This document shows positions 11,424-21,906 of a stretch of 64,000 nucleotides of DNA, piece by piece. How positions within the stretch are numbered: position 1 is the first letter of the stretch; each line of letters begins with the position of its first letter. Source of the stretch: Watersipora subatra (taxonomy: Eukaryota; Bryozoa; Gymnolaemata; Cheilostomatida; Watersiporidae); contig NC_088709.1 of assembly GCF_963576615.1 (NCBI RefSeq), positions 15,141,264 to 15,205,263 of the forward strand, read 5' to 3'. A program made the position numbers and the translations under genes. The notes under the pieces were generated by a model that was not told the origin of the DNA, searched no databases, and worked only from the letters and a program-made list of their open reading frames with translations.

Positions 11424-12163
11424 TATTGGTTTTTTTTCTGTAATCACAGTTTTCATCATCCCGGATTTAGAGGATTTGTTTATACACCCACCAAGATATG
11501 TATTAACCCTGTAATACAAGCACTGCGATTAGGTCACGTACATATGACATAGCTATTTACCTGTACGTCATATGATCTGTACGATCTGACATCATGTTGA
11601 CACATAGAAGCAGATATAGAGAGGTTAAGTTTAAGATAGAACTTACCTGGGTAACTTAGTATTTCATCTACTAAATATTAAAGTTGTTTCAACTATGTTC
11701 AATATCTTGAGGCCTGAATTTTGGGGTTTGTATCACCTCAACCTCCGAGGAGTGCTATCACATGTCAGCTATTACCTGTTCCATTTTACTGTGACTTCTA
11801 TCTATAAACAGCAGCCTACAGTTTATGTTCAAAAGAGACATGACAGCCTTTAAGTTTACATGTCTTATTAACATGGTTGCAGGACAGACAAATTTAAGCG
11901 AGAATAATTTTCTAGCGTAACAATTTATAATCATTTGACATGCTTCCAAAGGAGTAGTAATGTAGGACAATGACAAATGTTAATTCTCGCTGTTATAGTT
12001 ATATAGAGCTTTTACAGCCAATTATTTACTTTACTATAAATTAGGAATAAATTGAATCCTTTTCGCAATGTATTATTACCATGTTATTTACTGTTTTCCA
12101 AGCATTTGAAGAATTCTTGTTTAGGATAGCCTAGTATGTGTCATGAAAGCAAATAATAAAACA

Positions 12164-12290
12164 GGGGACCCCGTCATACGACATTAATTCGTTCCGGTGT
12201 TGGCAGCGTAAGGCGACAATGTTGTATAAAGGGGTATAGAAACCCATAATAATTATTTAATGCAAAAGCCCCCGTAGTGAAAAAACATCA
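12164..12290. mobile_element. Solitary transposon-end-like sequence
   Basis: The segment starts GGGGACCCCGTCATACGACA, continues TTAATTCGTTCCGG, and later carries GGCGACAATGTTGTAT and AAAGGGG..AGAAACCCATAATAA. ATACGACATT and AATGTTGTAT form an imperfect inverted repeat. This layout (ATTAATTCGTTCC close to a cytosine-rich end, followed by a near-complement) resembles ends of a widespread class of DNA transposons. No partner end was found nearby, so it may be a solo terminus or a short folded element. Confidence 0.35.
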
Positions 12291-13308
12291 AAATTTTATA
12301 TACGTAATGTACAGAACAAAAATTAGTAACAAAATAGTATATTAACCTTAGTAACTATAGTTACCTAGAGTAACTTTAGTGTATTTTCTGGTTATGATAT
12401 GATTATGATTCTTACTTTTTCATTTAACGTCATTATCAATTTTAGGATCCAAGGCTAATGAATTAAATCTATATATGTAGTTATATATGTATAATGAATT
12501 AAAATTTATTGTAAATGTTACGTTGAACCGTGCAGTTTTCACTGGTGTTGAAACTTCAGTTTTCACAAGATCAGTTCCACTGGTGACTTAATTTTTCAGG
12601 TGTATGTACATTGCTAAGAAATCTCTTAGTCTCGTGTAGTTGCTATCTATCAATGGTGCAATAGTGGAACACCTTAAGTCCTGAACTCCGAAAGTTTTAA
12701 GAAAAACATAATTGGAAGCATTAATAATGGCGTTCAAGTTTTCTTATTAGGCAAGTCACAAGTTGACTAGATAACTATAACATCAAGTCTTTCATTGACC
12801 TTTCTAACAGCTGGTACGCAAGCACGCTAACCAATTCTAAATTTTACCGTGAGAATATTACTCTTAATTCAAGTAAAGTTATCTGCCCTTGACCGTTTTC
12901 ATAAAACACAAACTTAGCTTCAGTTATTTGTAGTAATTCTAAGAAAAGCAGTGCCTTATTTATTCACCACCACAACTACTCGCCGTTAGTTTTCTTAGAA
13001 TCCATGACTTCAAAACTAACAGAGCGTAGAGTAGAACGTATTCAAGCACTGCAGAGCGGAACTATGTTAAGAAAAACTACATATATATATATACTGTATA
13101 TACATAATGAATGGTAACAACCATGAAACTTTAAGTAGTAAACAGTTTTAAAAGTTTTCAGTTCTTAATATATTTTATATAAATGCTCTATTTTAATATT
13201 GAGCACTCTCTTCTAGTGAACTGCAACCTTCTTCTTCATCAGTATATATATACATATGTATATATATACAGTATAGAACCTATTTATATATATCTATATA
13301 TTATTATA
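12291..13308. other. Intron sequence with AT microsatellites
   Basis: No exon was recognised. It has the palindrome GTAACTATAGTTAC near 12351, (TA)n tracts at about 13081-13100 and 13236-13270, and otherwise unremarkable AT-rich DNA. Confidence 0.4.
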
Positions 13309-13725
13309 TCTATATATTTCTCAAAGTCTGTCTATGTGTCGTCGTCGGAAATCCGGCTATAGATCTTAAAATCTTGGAATAAATATTCCGTACCGATCTC
13401 GGACCAAGCCGTTCACCAGTCTGACGCCTTGCCCACAAGACTACGAAAGTCGAATTGCTTGCCTGCCAATATAAGTCATTATATCAGGGCAAAACCTAAC
13501 TGCTTTGCGTATGACGCGGGTCATAGCATATTAAACGGGCTCACATTATTAAACTGGCTAATAGCAAAACTCTCACTACTTCTCATTGTTTATAAGACAA
13601 AAAACTTTTCTCATGATATTTAGTTTGAAAGTTAGAATGGCAAATGTTGTTATATGTTAAATACAAATCAATTTTCTGTCCAAATACTCTTCTATTACAC
13701 GGGCAACGCCGGGCGGCACAGCTAG
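13309..13725 (+). mobile_element. Complete short Helitron, plus strand
   Basis: The 5' end is TCTATATATTTCTCAAAGTC, preceded by A. The 3' end is CTAG at 13722-13725, followed by T, so the element sits in an A/T site as Helitrons do. Fifteen bases before the end is the hairpin CGG-GCAACG-CCG, with the same GCAACG loop as the minus-strand copies at 2823 and 42011. The element is 417 bp and has no Rep/helicase. Its interior (for example GCCTTGCCCACAAGACTACG) differs from the other Helitron family here. The open frame at 13429 is inside the element and is not a gene. Confidence 0.75.
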
Positions 13726-14012
13726 TAGATATATATATGTATACATCTATATATATGCGTACATCTGTATATATAGATATATATATAAGTAGTTCGCAGT
13801 CTGACAAGCGCCAAACATGACACAACACGTAGTTGCTGCAAGAAATTATAGTCAAAAAATCGTCCAGTTTTAATATATTTAACTTCCAGAGTTTAAAGTT
13901 CTCTTTTTTAACTCAGTGTTTTCGAAACAACCTATATGTAGATATGTATATGTAGATATGTTTATGTAGATATGTTTATGTAGATATGTATATGTAGATA
14001 TGTTTATGTAGA
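13726..14012. repeat. AT microsatellite and 14-bp minisatellite
   Basis: A TATATA-rich tract at 13726-13795 is followed at about 13928-14012 by six imperfect units of TATGTAGATATGTT (14 bp, alternating TATA and TTTA variants). The minus-strand open frames here with runs of Y, I and S are products of this simple sequence. Confidence 0.8.
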
Positions 14013-14296
14013 TATATATTTTCATTGAGCAGTCTATAATCATTTTTATAAAAAAAATATTTACATATGATGGTACAAAAAATAAAAGAAAGGTGTTGAC
14101 ATATAAATATACCAATTCACAAAATTGGCTGGTTTGAGAAACTTTGGCAATGAATGTTGAAAATCACTTCAAACTGTATAGTCCAATACTTGCCATATTA
14201 TTAATCTCATGTTTAAAAAATGGTGTTAAGATGGTTGTGCCGGTTTTGACTGTACAGCCACTGCCTTCCAATTTCATTTTCACTGAAATGTTTTAG

Positions 14297-14370
14297 AACG
14301 AAAGAAGTTCAAGAGAGCCGACATGCAGAGCACCCTCGAAGAGATGAATGCTGCGAGTGATGAGAACTAG
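14297..14370 (+). CDS. RBM19: RBM19/Mrd1-like, terminal exon
   Basis: The acceptor AAATGTTTTAG precedes AA CGA AAG AAG, which completes the split codon left at 8619. The frame reads ERKKFKRADMQSTLEEMNAA then SDEN and stops with TAG at 14368-14370. RBM19 proteins end shortly after the last RRM in a lysine-rich segment followed by an acidic tail, and this exon has that shape. The preceding intron is about 5.7 kb and holds a TA-flanked element and a Helitron. No canonical AATAAA is visible in the first few hundred bases after the stop, so the 3' end of the transcript is not called. Confidence 0.9.
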
Positions 14371-14884
14371 GGCTAACATTACTCATAATATAAAAAAGGA
14401 TTGAAACTCAAAAGACGTCACTAGTGAAGCTTATATATTGTGATTTTTATCTTATTGCATTAGTTTCATCTCAATCATGACATATTTGTACATGATATAT
14501 CCTTACACGTCACACAAATGGAAACATTGTAAATATAGATTTGTAAAATACACAGCTACTGTAAGCGTATTTAATGTATTACTGGTTATGTTTATATGAC
14601 TCAGCAGGTTTGTATGAAATAGCTGTATACAACACCTCAAGGTATTAACACGCTCTGGTAGGCCGGAGACACGCCTGTCTTACTTGCATAAGTAACTATC
14701 AGATGCAGGTGTCACAAGATCACAGCTGTTCTGGAGATGAACTTCATGGGTCTGCTGTTGGTTAAATGATCACTTCATCGGTTGATATTGTATAGTGGGT
14801 CTATTCTTTGTTGTATAACGTGGTTTACATTGTAGGTGTGTATTCTCATGATACACCTTTGCTATGAAGATAAACAAAACCACT

Positions 14885-15030
14885 CAATAGCCTGTGTATG
14901 GTTTCCTAACTGACCAATAGCCTGTGTATAGTTTCATAACTGACCAATAGCCTGTGTATGGTTTCCTAACTGACCAATAGCCTGTGTATGGTTTCATAAC
15001 TGACCGATAGCCTGTGTAGGGTTTCCTAAC
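14885..15030. repeat. 30-bp minisatellite, five units
   Basis: Five near-identical copies of CAATAGCCTGTGTATGGTTT plus CCTAACTGAC, differing by CC/CA and single substitutions. It lies about 0.5 kb downstream of the RBM19 stop codon. Confidence 0.9.
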
Positions 15031-16528
15031 ACCTTATATATAGTACTTTATTGGCAATAAGTTCATTTCACAAATAGAAACATTTTTCAAATTGGGCCAT
15101 ACAATACAACAATAGTAAAACAAAAAGGAAAAAAAAGCAACAGTTGGCCATTAAAATTGAATAAATAGTTTGAAAAATATTGTTTAAAATGCCTGTCTCT
15201 GCTAAGAGGACGGATATTAGGTGGAAGATGGAAGCCTGAACCCGATACAATTTGTAGAATCGTTTTTCTACCTGATCTTTTGGCGCCTGATGTTTTTCAC
15301 CTAGTTTCAATTTGTATTTCTGCACTTTTAGATTACGTAGGAATACAGAATTTTGGTCATCTTGTCTCTAATACATTTTCAGTTCAATTCTGAAATTTCA
15401 GGTTGATTGGAATATTAGTTATTGAGATATCACTAAAATACCGAGGGCATTTCTACCTGACTGAGAAGGGCAAAATGGCTGCTAACAAAACATTAGTCGC
15501 TCATGACATTGATCGGAATTTTGGTAATGAAGGTTCAAATATAGACAGGTTCTTTTCTTTAAAGCTTGACCCTACAGCTATTTACATACTTTTCTATTAA
15601 TAACAAACGCTCACTATCTGACCCACTTCTTTGAAAGAGTGAAAAAAAACTATTTACTCCCTTTGATGGAGCTTCAAATAGGGTGTTCAGTTCAACAGGA
15701 ATTCTGCTATTCTTTGTGCTGTTGATGCCTGATGGAATGTTAGTACGATCTCGTGACAGGTGACTTGCTTGTAGATAGGCTTCAGAGTGTTCAATAAAGA
15801 ATTGGAGACTGCATTTCTATTTGACGTTGTTTTGTGGAATGTTGACAGCTTATACGCTATATAACCACATAATTTGATGCTTTGTTTTCAAGTCCATAAT
15901 AAACTGATTGCAGGTCAGTTTGTTCATTCATAAAGAAACTAATTATAGCCTCAACCCATAGTCACCGTTAAACTCTGATGGGAGTTGGGCTAAAATAAAC
16001 ATTGTTTTGTCATCTGCATTATATCCTGTCAATAATAGTAATTATATTTGGTCAATAGTAGCCTCATTGACTACTATCAGAGGATATCACGAAGGCTAGA
16101 GCTTCCTGTAGACCAGACATGTTCCCAATATACATCAGGTTCTTGTTTGGAGAACTGCACTACAGCCCTCCTGCAATGACATAATGTAGATAACTTGAAA
16201 AAGATGCAAACTCACCGAAACCGCAACATTTGTTTGAGATTGCCATTACTTAATTACTAACATAGCCTGTCTCCTACCACATCTGTGAAAAATTGAAATG
16301 GCCAGCTATAGAGGGGAGCTAATCCGTAGAACCTGTTCTGATCTTCTGGTATTTGTAAAGACAAAAAGGTGTTACGCTTGAGTTAGCCGATTACATTGAT
16401 ACAAGTGATTGGTATATAAAAACAACTTACTTGTTCGCATTTCGCTAATATTGTTATTATTTACTCCTTCATAGTTACCATCCATATTTCTGGTTTGTAC
16501 ATATGTCCATCCAACAATTAATACCTAC
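15031..16528. other. Intergenic segment downstream of RBM19
   Basis: No supported gene. Short open frames at 15068-15325 (minus) and 15403-15600 (plus) lack recognisable motifs. An AATAAA at about 15793 is far from the RBM19 stop. The second THAP exon expected for the exon at 16529-16682 was searched for here on the minus strand and not found. Confidence 0.35.
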
Positions 16529-16682
16529 CTTCTACTCCTTTTAACATGGTTAAGTCGGCACGCTTTGCCTTAGACAGCCATAGTTTTGCTAAATTTGGCG
16601 ACTGAGAGACAGGAACTCTAAAAAAGGTTATGCTACGACTTCTAGTGTCAGATTCACAACTAGCAAAGAGACATCTACCCAT
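16529..16682 (-). CDS. THAP-type zinc finger, first exon
   Basis: From the minus-strand ATG at 16682 the frame reads MGRCLFASCESDTRSRSITF, then FRVPVSQSPNLAKLWLSKAK and RADLTMLKGVEG, ending at the donor GTAGGT. A C-x4-C pair right after the start, a conserved F-x-x-P around residues 21-24 and a conserved W about residue 35 fit the first half of a THAP (C2CH) DNA-binding domain. The second half, with C-x2-H, should lie on the next exon to the left. THAP domains occur in cellular transcription factors and in P-element-related transposases, and I cannot tell which this is. The upstream in-frame extension to 16781 is less likely as the start because THAP domains usually sit at the extreme N terminus. 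Confidence 0.55.
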
Positions 16683-16990
16683 CGTAATTAACTGACTGCG
16701 GTTAAAAGAAAATAAAATGCGTTGAATTACTAACGGATAAGTAAAGAAATCGTTACCGGAAACGGCTGTATTAAGAGTCATTGATGGTCCGACGTAAATG
16801 CACCAAAATACATTTTCAACTTTGAACTTGCTAAGCTAGTAGAAATATCTGCTAAAATTTTGTTTTCTCATTCAATTAACATAGTATCATGCATTACCAA
16901 TCATATAAAACAATGTTAAATTTATGTGTTTACTTTCACTTTAAGAGTCAACTAAAATTGTCATTTGTTCCATAAGAACAATTGACAGCG

Positions 16991-17033
16991 TTAGTTAACC
17001 CTTAAATGTAGTCAGCATTTAAGGGTGAACTAA
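16991..17033. repeat. Near-perfect 18-bp hairpin
   Basis: TTAGTTAACCCTTAAATG at 16991-17008 pairs with CATTTAAGGGTGAACTAA at 17016-17033, with one mismatch and a 7-base loop. A second small inverted repeat (AAATTGCATG / CATGCGATTT) follows directly. Confidence 0.8.
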
Positions 17034-17055
17034 ATTGCATGCCATGCGATTTAAT

Positions 17056-17307
17056 TCACCATGCCATCCGTAAGTAAATTGTAGACACGGTATAAAAGGG
17101 CTGTGCAGCAGATGGTTGAGAGTGCCCGTGAAGAATGATTGCTGCAGGTAAGGATGCGTAGCCGCAGTGAATAACATCTGTAAGTGCTACCCAAGCAAGA
17201 TGGTACATCTCTGGAGTACACAAGGCATGTATAAAATGCTGGCGGATTCTTATCAAATGAGAGTCCAGAGAAAACCCGAAGGCAATGAACTCTTGTCTAG
17301 CTAACAA
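17056..17307 (-). CDS. Unrecognised minus-strand open frame, possible exon
   Basis: An 80-codon open frame is preceded on the minus strand by a good acceptor (TTTTTACATTCTTGTTAG, ending at 17304). It reads ARQEFIAFGFSLDSHLIRIR and continues with a moderately hydrophobic stretch rich in H, A and L before a TGA. I do not recognise it and see no convincing donor. It lies upstream of the THAP exon on the same strand, but a link is not shown. It may be chance. Confidence 0.2.
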   Translation of the reverse strand: MLARQEFIAFGFSLDSHLIRIRQHFIHALCTPEMYHLAWVALTDVIHCGYASLPAAIILHGHSQPSAAQPFYTVSTIYLRMAW

Positions 17308-17589
17308 GAATGTAAAAAGGTAAAGTGTTAGTGTATATCATATAAAATGGTAGTGGATTACGAGTAGAGTGCTTGTATATTTTTCAGGCATAATCAGTCT
17401 GTTATATATATATATATACACAGTAGATTTATAATAAACATTTATCAAGTATCATAAAGTTTAAATGTCTACTTATCTTTGTTTCAAGCTATGGGCAGTT
17501 TCATGTTTTTGTATTCCTCAGGCTAGACTAGCATAATTTTTATAATGACAGTCAATTTAGTATGATTTTCACAATTATACTAGCCAATC

Positions 17590-17758
17590 TGCTAGTATAA
17601 TATATATATTTATATATATATTAATATATATACATATATATTTATATATATTTATACATATTTATACATATTTATATATATATCTATATATATATTTATA
17701 TATATATATATTTATATATATATATTTATATATATATATTTATATATATATATTTATC
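17590..17758. repeat. TATATATTTA microsatellite
   Basis: About 170 bases of (TA)n and TATATATTTA units directly abut the left arm of the fold-back element. A shorter (TA)n lies at about 17403-17419. Confidence 0.9.
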
Positions 17759-17767
17759 ATTCGGTAT

Positions 17768-19112
17768 CGGAATTTCATAACATAAATGTCAGAACTACAG
17801 TTATTTAATTTTGCATAATCTTGAGAACAAAAATAATTCTCATATCTTATAGAAATATTTCAAATGACGGAAGCTTCTCACCAAGAGGATTCGCATTGTG
17901 CAACATCTGTTATACTTACCAGAATCCTGGTTTTATATTTTCTTACGAAAATGAGGTCAAAATAATAAAAAAATCTCGCTTCAAATGTATATAATGAACA
18001 TCCTGTTTATGAACTTTGGAACATAATTGTAGTAGTCATACTCTATTGGTTGACTGCTTCAGCAAACTTTCTAAACTTCAAAATTCTGAAATGATCATTT
18101 AACTTCTAGCAGATGTCTAATGTGACAATATCTTTCCGATGACATCACTAAACAGCAACAGCTGATAAGTTTAAGTTATCACATTGCCCAGTGGACTACA
18201 CTCCAGTACAGTCAGTGAACAACAGCTGTATCTAACAATGTAACAATTTCAATGTAACAATATATATATATATACTATATATGTCCTATATATACTATAT
18301 ATGTCCTATATATATATATATGACAGCAGCGTATTGTTACATCATTGTAATATGTCATTGTGCACTATAGTATAAATAACATAAATATATATGTTATACT
18401 ATAGTGTATGTATTTATGTATGTATATAGTATAATTTATGTCATAATCATTATGATAATACATGTATATACATATGTGTATATTTTATGATAATCATAAG
18501 TTATGTATTAATAGAATAATGAATGGCTGTGATGGTTTGCTAATGTCTATAGTAAAATGTCACCATATTGCAGTATATGTAATATTATTATATGGCGCAG
18601 ACATATTTAATTAGGTCATATGAAATTGTTCCATCGTTAGATACAGTTGTTGTTCATTGACTGTACTGGAGTGTAGTCCACTAGGCAATGTGATGACATA
18701 AACTTAACAGCTGTTGCTGGTTTGGTGATGTCATCGGAAAGACATTGTCACGACTCACATTAGACATCTACTAAAAGTTAAATGATCGTTTCAGAATTTT
18801 GAAGTCTAGAAAGTCTGCTGGAGCAACCAACCAATATAATATGACTACCACAATTATGTTCCAAAGTTCGTAAACAGGATGTTCATTATATACATTTGAA
18901 GTGAGATTTTTTTATTATTTTGACCTCATTTTCGTAAGAAAATATAAAACCAGGATTCTGGTAAGTATAACAGATGTTGCACAATGTGAAATCCTCTTGG
19001 TGAGAAGCTTCCATCATTTGCAATATTTCCATAAGATATGAAATATATTTTGTTCTCAAGTTTATGCAAAATTAAATAACTGTAGATCTGACATTTATGT
19101 TATGAAATTCTG
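17768..19112. mobile_element. Fold-back element with inverted arms of about 490 bp
   Basis: The left arm (17768-18252) and right arm (about 18620-19112) are inverted copies along their whole length. Landmarks that recur in reverse complement include GGAATTTCATAACATAAATG, CAGAATCCTGGTTTTATATT, ATGACATCAC and CTACACTCCAGTACAGTCA. The arms have diverged by substitutions and small indels. The loop of about 370 bp is AT-rich and has its own perfect inverted repeat, CACTATAGTATAA (18363-18375) with TTATACTATAGTG (18394-18406). No coding frame is present. A transcript across it would form a very long double-stranded hairpin. Target duplications could not be recognised because the left flank is a TA microsatellite. 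Confidence 0.85.
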
Positions 19113-19343
19113 AGGCCAAGGGTCATTTAAAAAAATATAACTATTCGAACAACCACAGACCAAAGATGTGAGTGACTGCTAGAGGGTACATGTTTAAGGA
19201 ATTTTGCCATACCTAAATTATTAGACATTTCATACTTTGCTCTTTAACTTACAGGAAGAGCATGGATTTGCTTGTGTCACTTGATGAATATTTCAGATCT
19301 CTTCACCTCTCCAGCAATCACAACAAACCATGGTCTGGCTGGT

Positions 19344-19500
19344 GCTGCGAATGAAACCCATACCGATCTGTTTCTTCTCAGATCGGTGGACATTTCATTC
19401 CCACCAAAAGTCAGCTAAATCAGCGGCGAATGTTAACAGAAGTCTTACGCTGCTGCGAATGATTCCCCTACCGATTTGTGTCTTTTTCAGAATCGGTGGG
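19344..19500 (+). repeat. Duplicated stem-loop, two units 108 bases apart
   Basis: Two imperfect direct units start GCTGCGAATGA (19344 and 19452). Each contains a hairpin: ACCGATCTG with CAGATCGGT around TTTCTTCT (19362-19387), and ACCGATT with AATCGGT around a T-rich loop (19470-19497). The substitutions in the second unit partly preserve pairing. Function unknown. Confidence 0.6.
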
Positions 19501-21025
19501 AGTTTCGCTCGAAGCATCACAAGTGTGTCATCTCAGCTGGTGAGTTTAGTCATCACATGGTGATAAGAGTGTCAGCTAAGATGCTGCTGACCTAGGGCAC
19601 ATGTGACTGTTTGTAGATATGGAATATGTTAACACAGTCATACATCCACTTACAATCTCAACTCATGAAGTTTAAGCTCACGTTTGACTCTACACCAAAA
19701 CCATTTCCAAGATACGATGTTTGAAGATGTTTGAAACTGCAGTTTTCTATGTAAACGTTTTGATAAAATTACTAATGATAAAAAAAATATAAAATACCAA
19801 TGTATAAGATGAGTTAATTTAAATTCAACTCGGGACCTGCATATGGCCGAGACGGGGCTTCTCCTCATGCTCCTCTAATGTACTAAATATAAAACACTCA
19901 GTCTATTTATTACACTCTCAGAGTACAGATGTTTTTATATAGTTTTATATAAATCATTTGTTCCAATTCTGTACAATCACTCATAGTATTTATTAAAGAT
20001 CTAGTGTAGGTTGCAGGGCTGCGGGACAAATCAAATTGTATTTTTATGAAGTTTTGCTTCAACACTCGAAGGTTTTAACACACATACAAAGTGGATATAC
20101 ATATTCCATATGCAGTGGTTTGACTATTGCTTTTCGACACTCTCCATTACGACCGTTTCAAATTTTCTCGATTTTGAAGAGCTGTCTTTGCATTTTTTTG
20201 GTGTGTTATGAAAAATGTTTTTTTGATGATTACCAATAAAAGTTATACATACAAGCAAGAGTTACATGTCTAGACTTGAACAGAGACATCAGCGTCAACA
20301 TCGTCAACATCTTTACGGCAGAGCTATGCTGACACTAGGGTATATCCAACAGCCATAAATAACTAACTTTTCACAATATCATTATCTTTGTCATTGGGTC
20401 ATCCACATTCCGACTGGTAATCACTTCACCCTAACAAAACTTCCTGTAAGATTGGTCTATGACAATGTTCTGGATATCCAATCATTGACAATGACTCAAG
20501 ATGGCAATCTAAGAAACGCAAACAACCAATAAATCGGTTATATAAAAATATATTCATCATAGTTTAGCCTATGAGTCTGATAGAAAAGGAAAGATAAATA
20601 ACGAAATTCCCAACCCCCCCTGTCTAACAACATGTTCAAGGTACATTTAAAGAGTTTTTACATATCAATATAGCTGACAGCTACAGTGAGATAGGACTGG
20701 ACTGTACATAACGGGTCAACCGCAAATGGGTAATGACTCCGCACAAGATGCATCAAACATGATTACAATCTGTCTTTGATTGCATTTTACAGGAATCTCA
20801 GCTTGAGGCTAATGCAATGGCCACCAATTGAGGCAAATGTCACTTCTCTCTAACTTGAAGACTTATAATCAGCCTCCTACTTACTCATGCAAATACAATA
20901 TCCAGTGAATGCTCTTTTAATGGCTCATAACACCAGAGTGGATAATTTAAAGAGTTTCCTTTGTTAACTTGATTGGGTTACTTATAAATAGCAGAGCGAA
21001 ACTAGTTTCCTTAATGGTAGCAGGC
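19501..21025. other. Segment downstream of the SOCS gene
   Basis: No gene is supported. The part next to 21026 should hold the SOCS 3' untranslated region (minus strand). A partial copy of repeat D lies at about 20165-20258, ending in CCAATAAAAGTTATACAT. The frames at 19330, 19650 and 20036 have no motif support. Confidence 0.4.
20165..20258 (+). repeat. Repeat D, partial copy
   Basis: This copy shares the 3' part of repeat D (GATGATTACCAATAAAAG, then TTATACATAC) with 40128-40372 and 49388-49620. It includes an AATAAA close to its end, as expected for a retroposed 3' end. Confidence 0.5.
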
Positions 21026-21906
21026 TTAAAAATAATCTCTTTCGTGTACCCAAGACTTAACGTGCATCGGCAGAGGCAGGTTTGCCACGTTCTCCCGATT
21101 CATATTCGCGCGAAGAACAAACTTACATAAAAATTGCAAAGATCTCACTTCATTAAATCTCGAAACAGGATGAGTTAAAACAATTTTAATAGAGTTGGGA
21201 AAAGGCCGACCCCTAACCCGCCGGCTGTCCCCAAATTCACCATTAACGCCATTAGTCATTGACGAAATGATCAACTCCTCGACTGAACGTTTACCGGTCT
21301 CTCGAGCTTTGTCTTCGCTTAGAAAGAAGGTAAACAGTCCGTTTACGAACTCTATACGCGTGTGCAGAATAAGCTCTTCCTGCTTGAAGCTAAGGGTATA
21401 GAGATGGTGGGCATCATTACTGTCTCTGACGAGGAATGAACCCGACTCTAAAGGCTGCAGTTTAGCTTCTGTCTCCTCCCTGTTTAGAGGGCCCCAGTAC
21501 CAGCCCTCGTGGTGCAAGTTATTTATTGACGAGGCTAATGCTGCCATCTTCGGCTGCTTTTGTTTGGCGCGTCGACCGATATTAACGCGCACCGGTATTT
21601 CTAGAGAAGGTTGCAAAAGTTCATCGATATCTTGATATTCGTTGATGGGAGGATTCTGCTCAGAGGCAAGAGTGCTAGGGGCCTCTCTAGTTGAGCCGCC
21701 TTCATAGATTTCAAAGTCACCGTATTCGTGGCCTACGTTGTCCGCAAGGGCAGGCACCGTTGAGCTCCTGGGTACCAATGCCTCGTCATCTTCAATTGGA
21801 GGGGGGAACTGGCGCAGTCCTGGCAGCACCATGGTCTCATGGTTATTTATTAGTTGATTATAGAGGCTGTGGGGCAGTTCTGTCTTCCGCCTGTCTCTTG
21901 TCCGAC
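21026..21906 (-). CDS. SOCS6/SOCS7-like suppressor of cytokine signalling, terminal exon
   Basis: This exon encodes about 293 residues: a low-complexity acidic region, an SH2 domain and a C-terminal SOCS box. The SH2 domain begins GWYWGPLNREETEAKLQPLE and has SGSFLVRDS with the phosphotyrosine-binding arginine, followed by LYTLSF and LILHTRIE. After HPVSRFNEVRSLQFLCKFVL, the SOCS box has the SLQxLCxFV BC-box (Elongin B/C binding) and a LPLP Cullin-5 box, ending HERDYF. Family knowledge places such proteins as substrate receptors of Cullin-RING E3 ligases acting on phosphotyrosine proteins. The GWYWGPLN and PVSRF motifs point to the SOCS6/7 subgroup. The acceptor TTACCTGCTTAG is strong, and the exon joins in phase with 23455-23682 (A-G-R-T-R). 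Confidence 0.92.

Noticed and set aside
13583..14115. Minus-strand frames rich in Y, I and S
   Set aside because: Produced by AT microsatellites and the 14-bp minisatellite.
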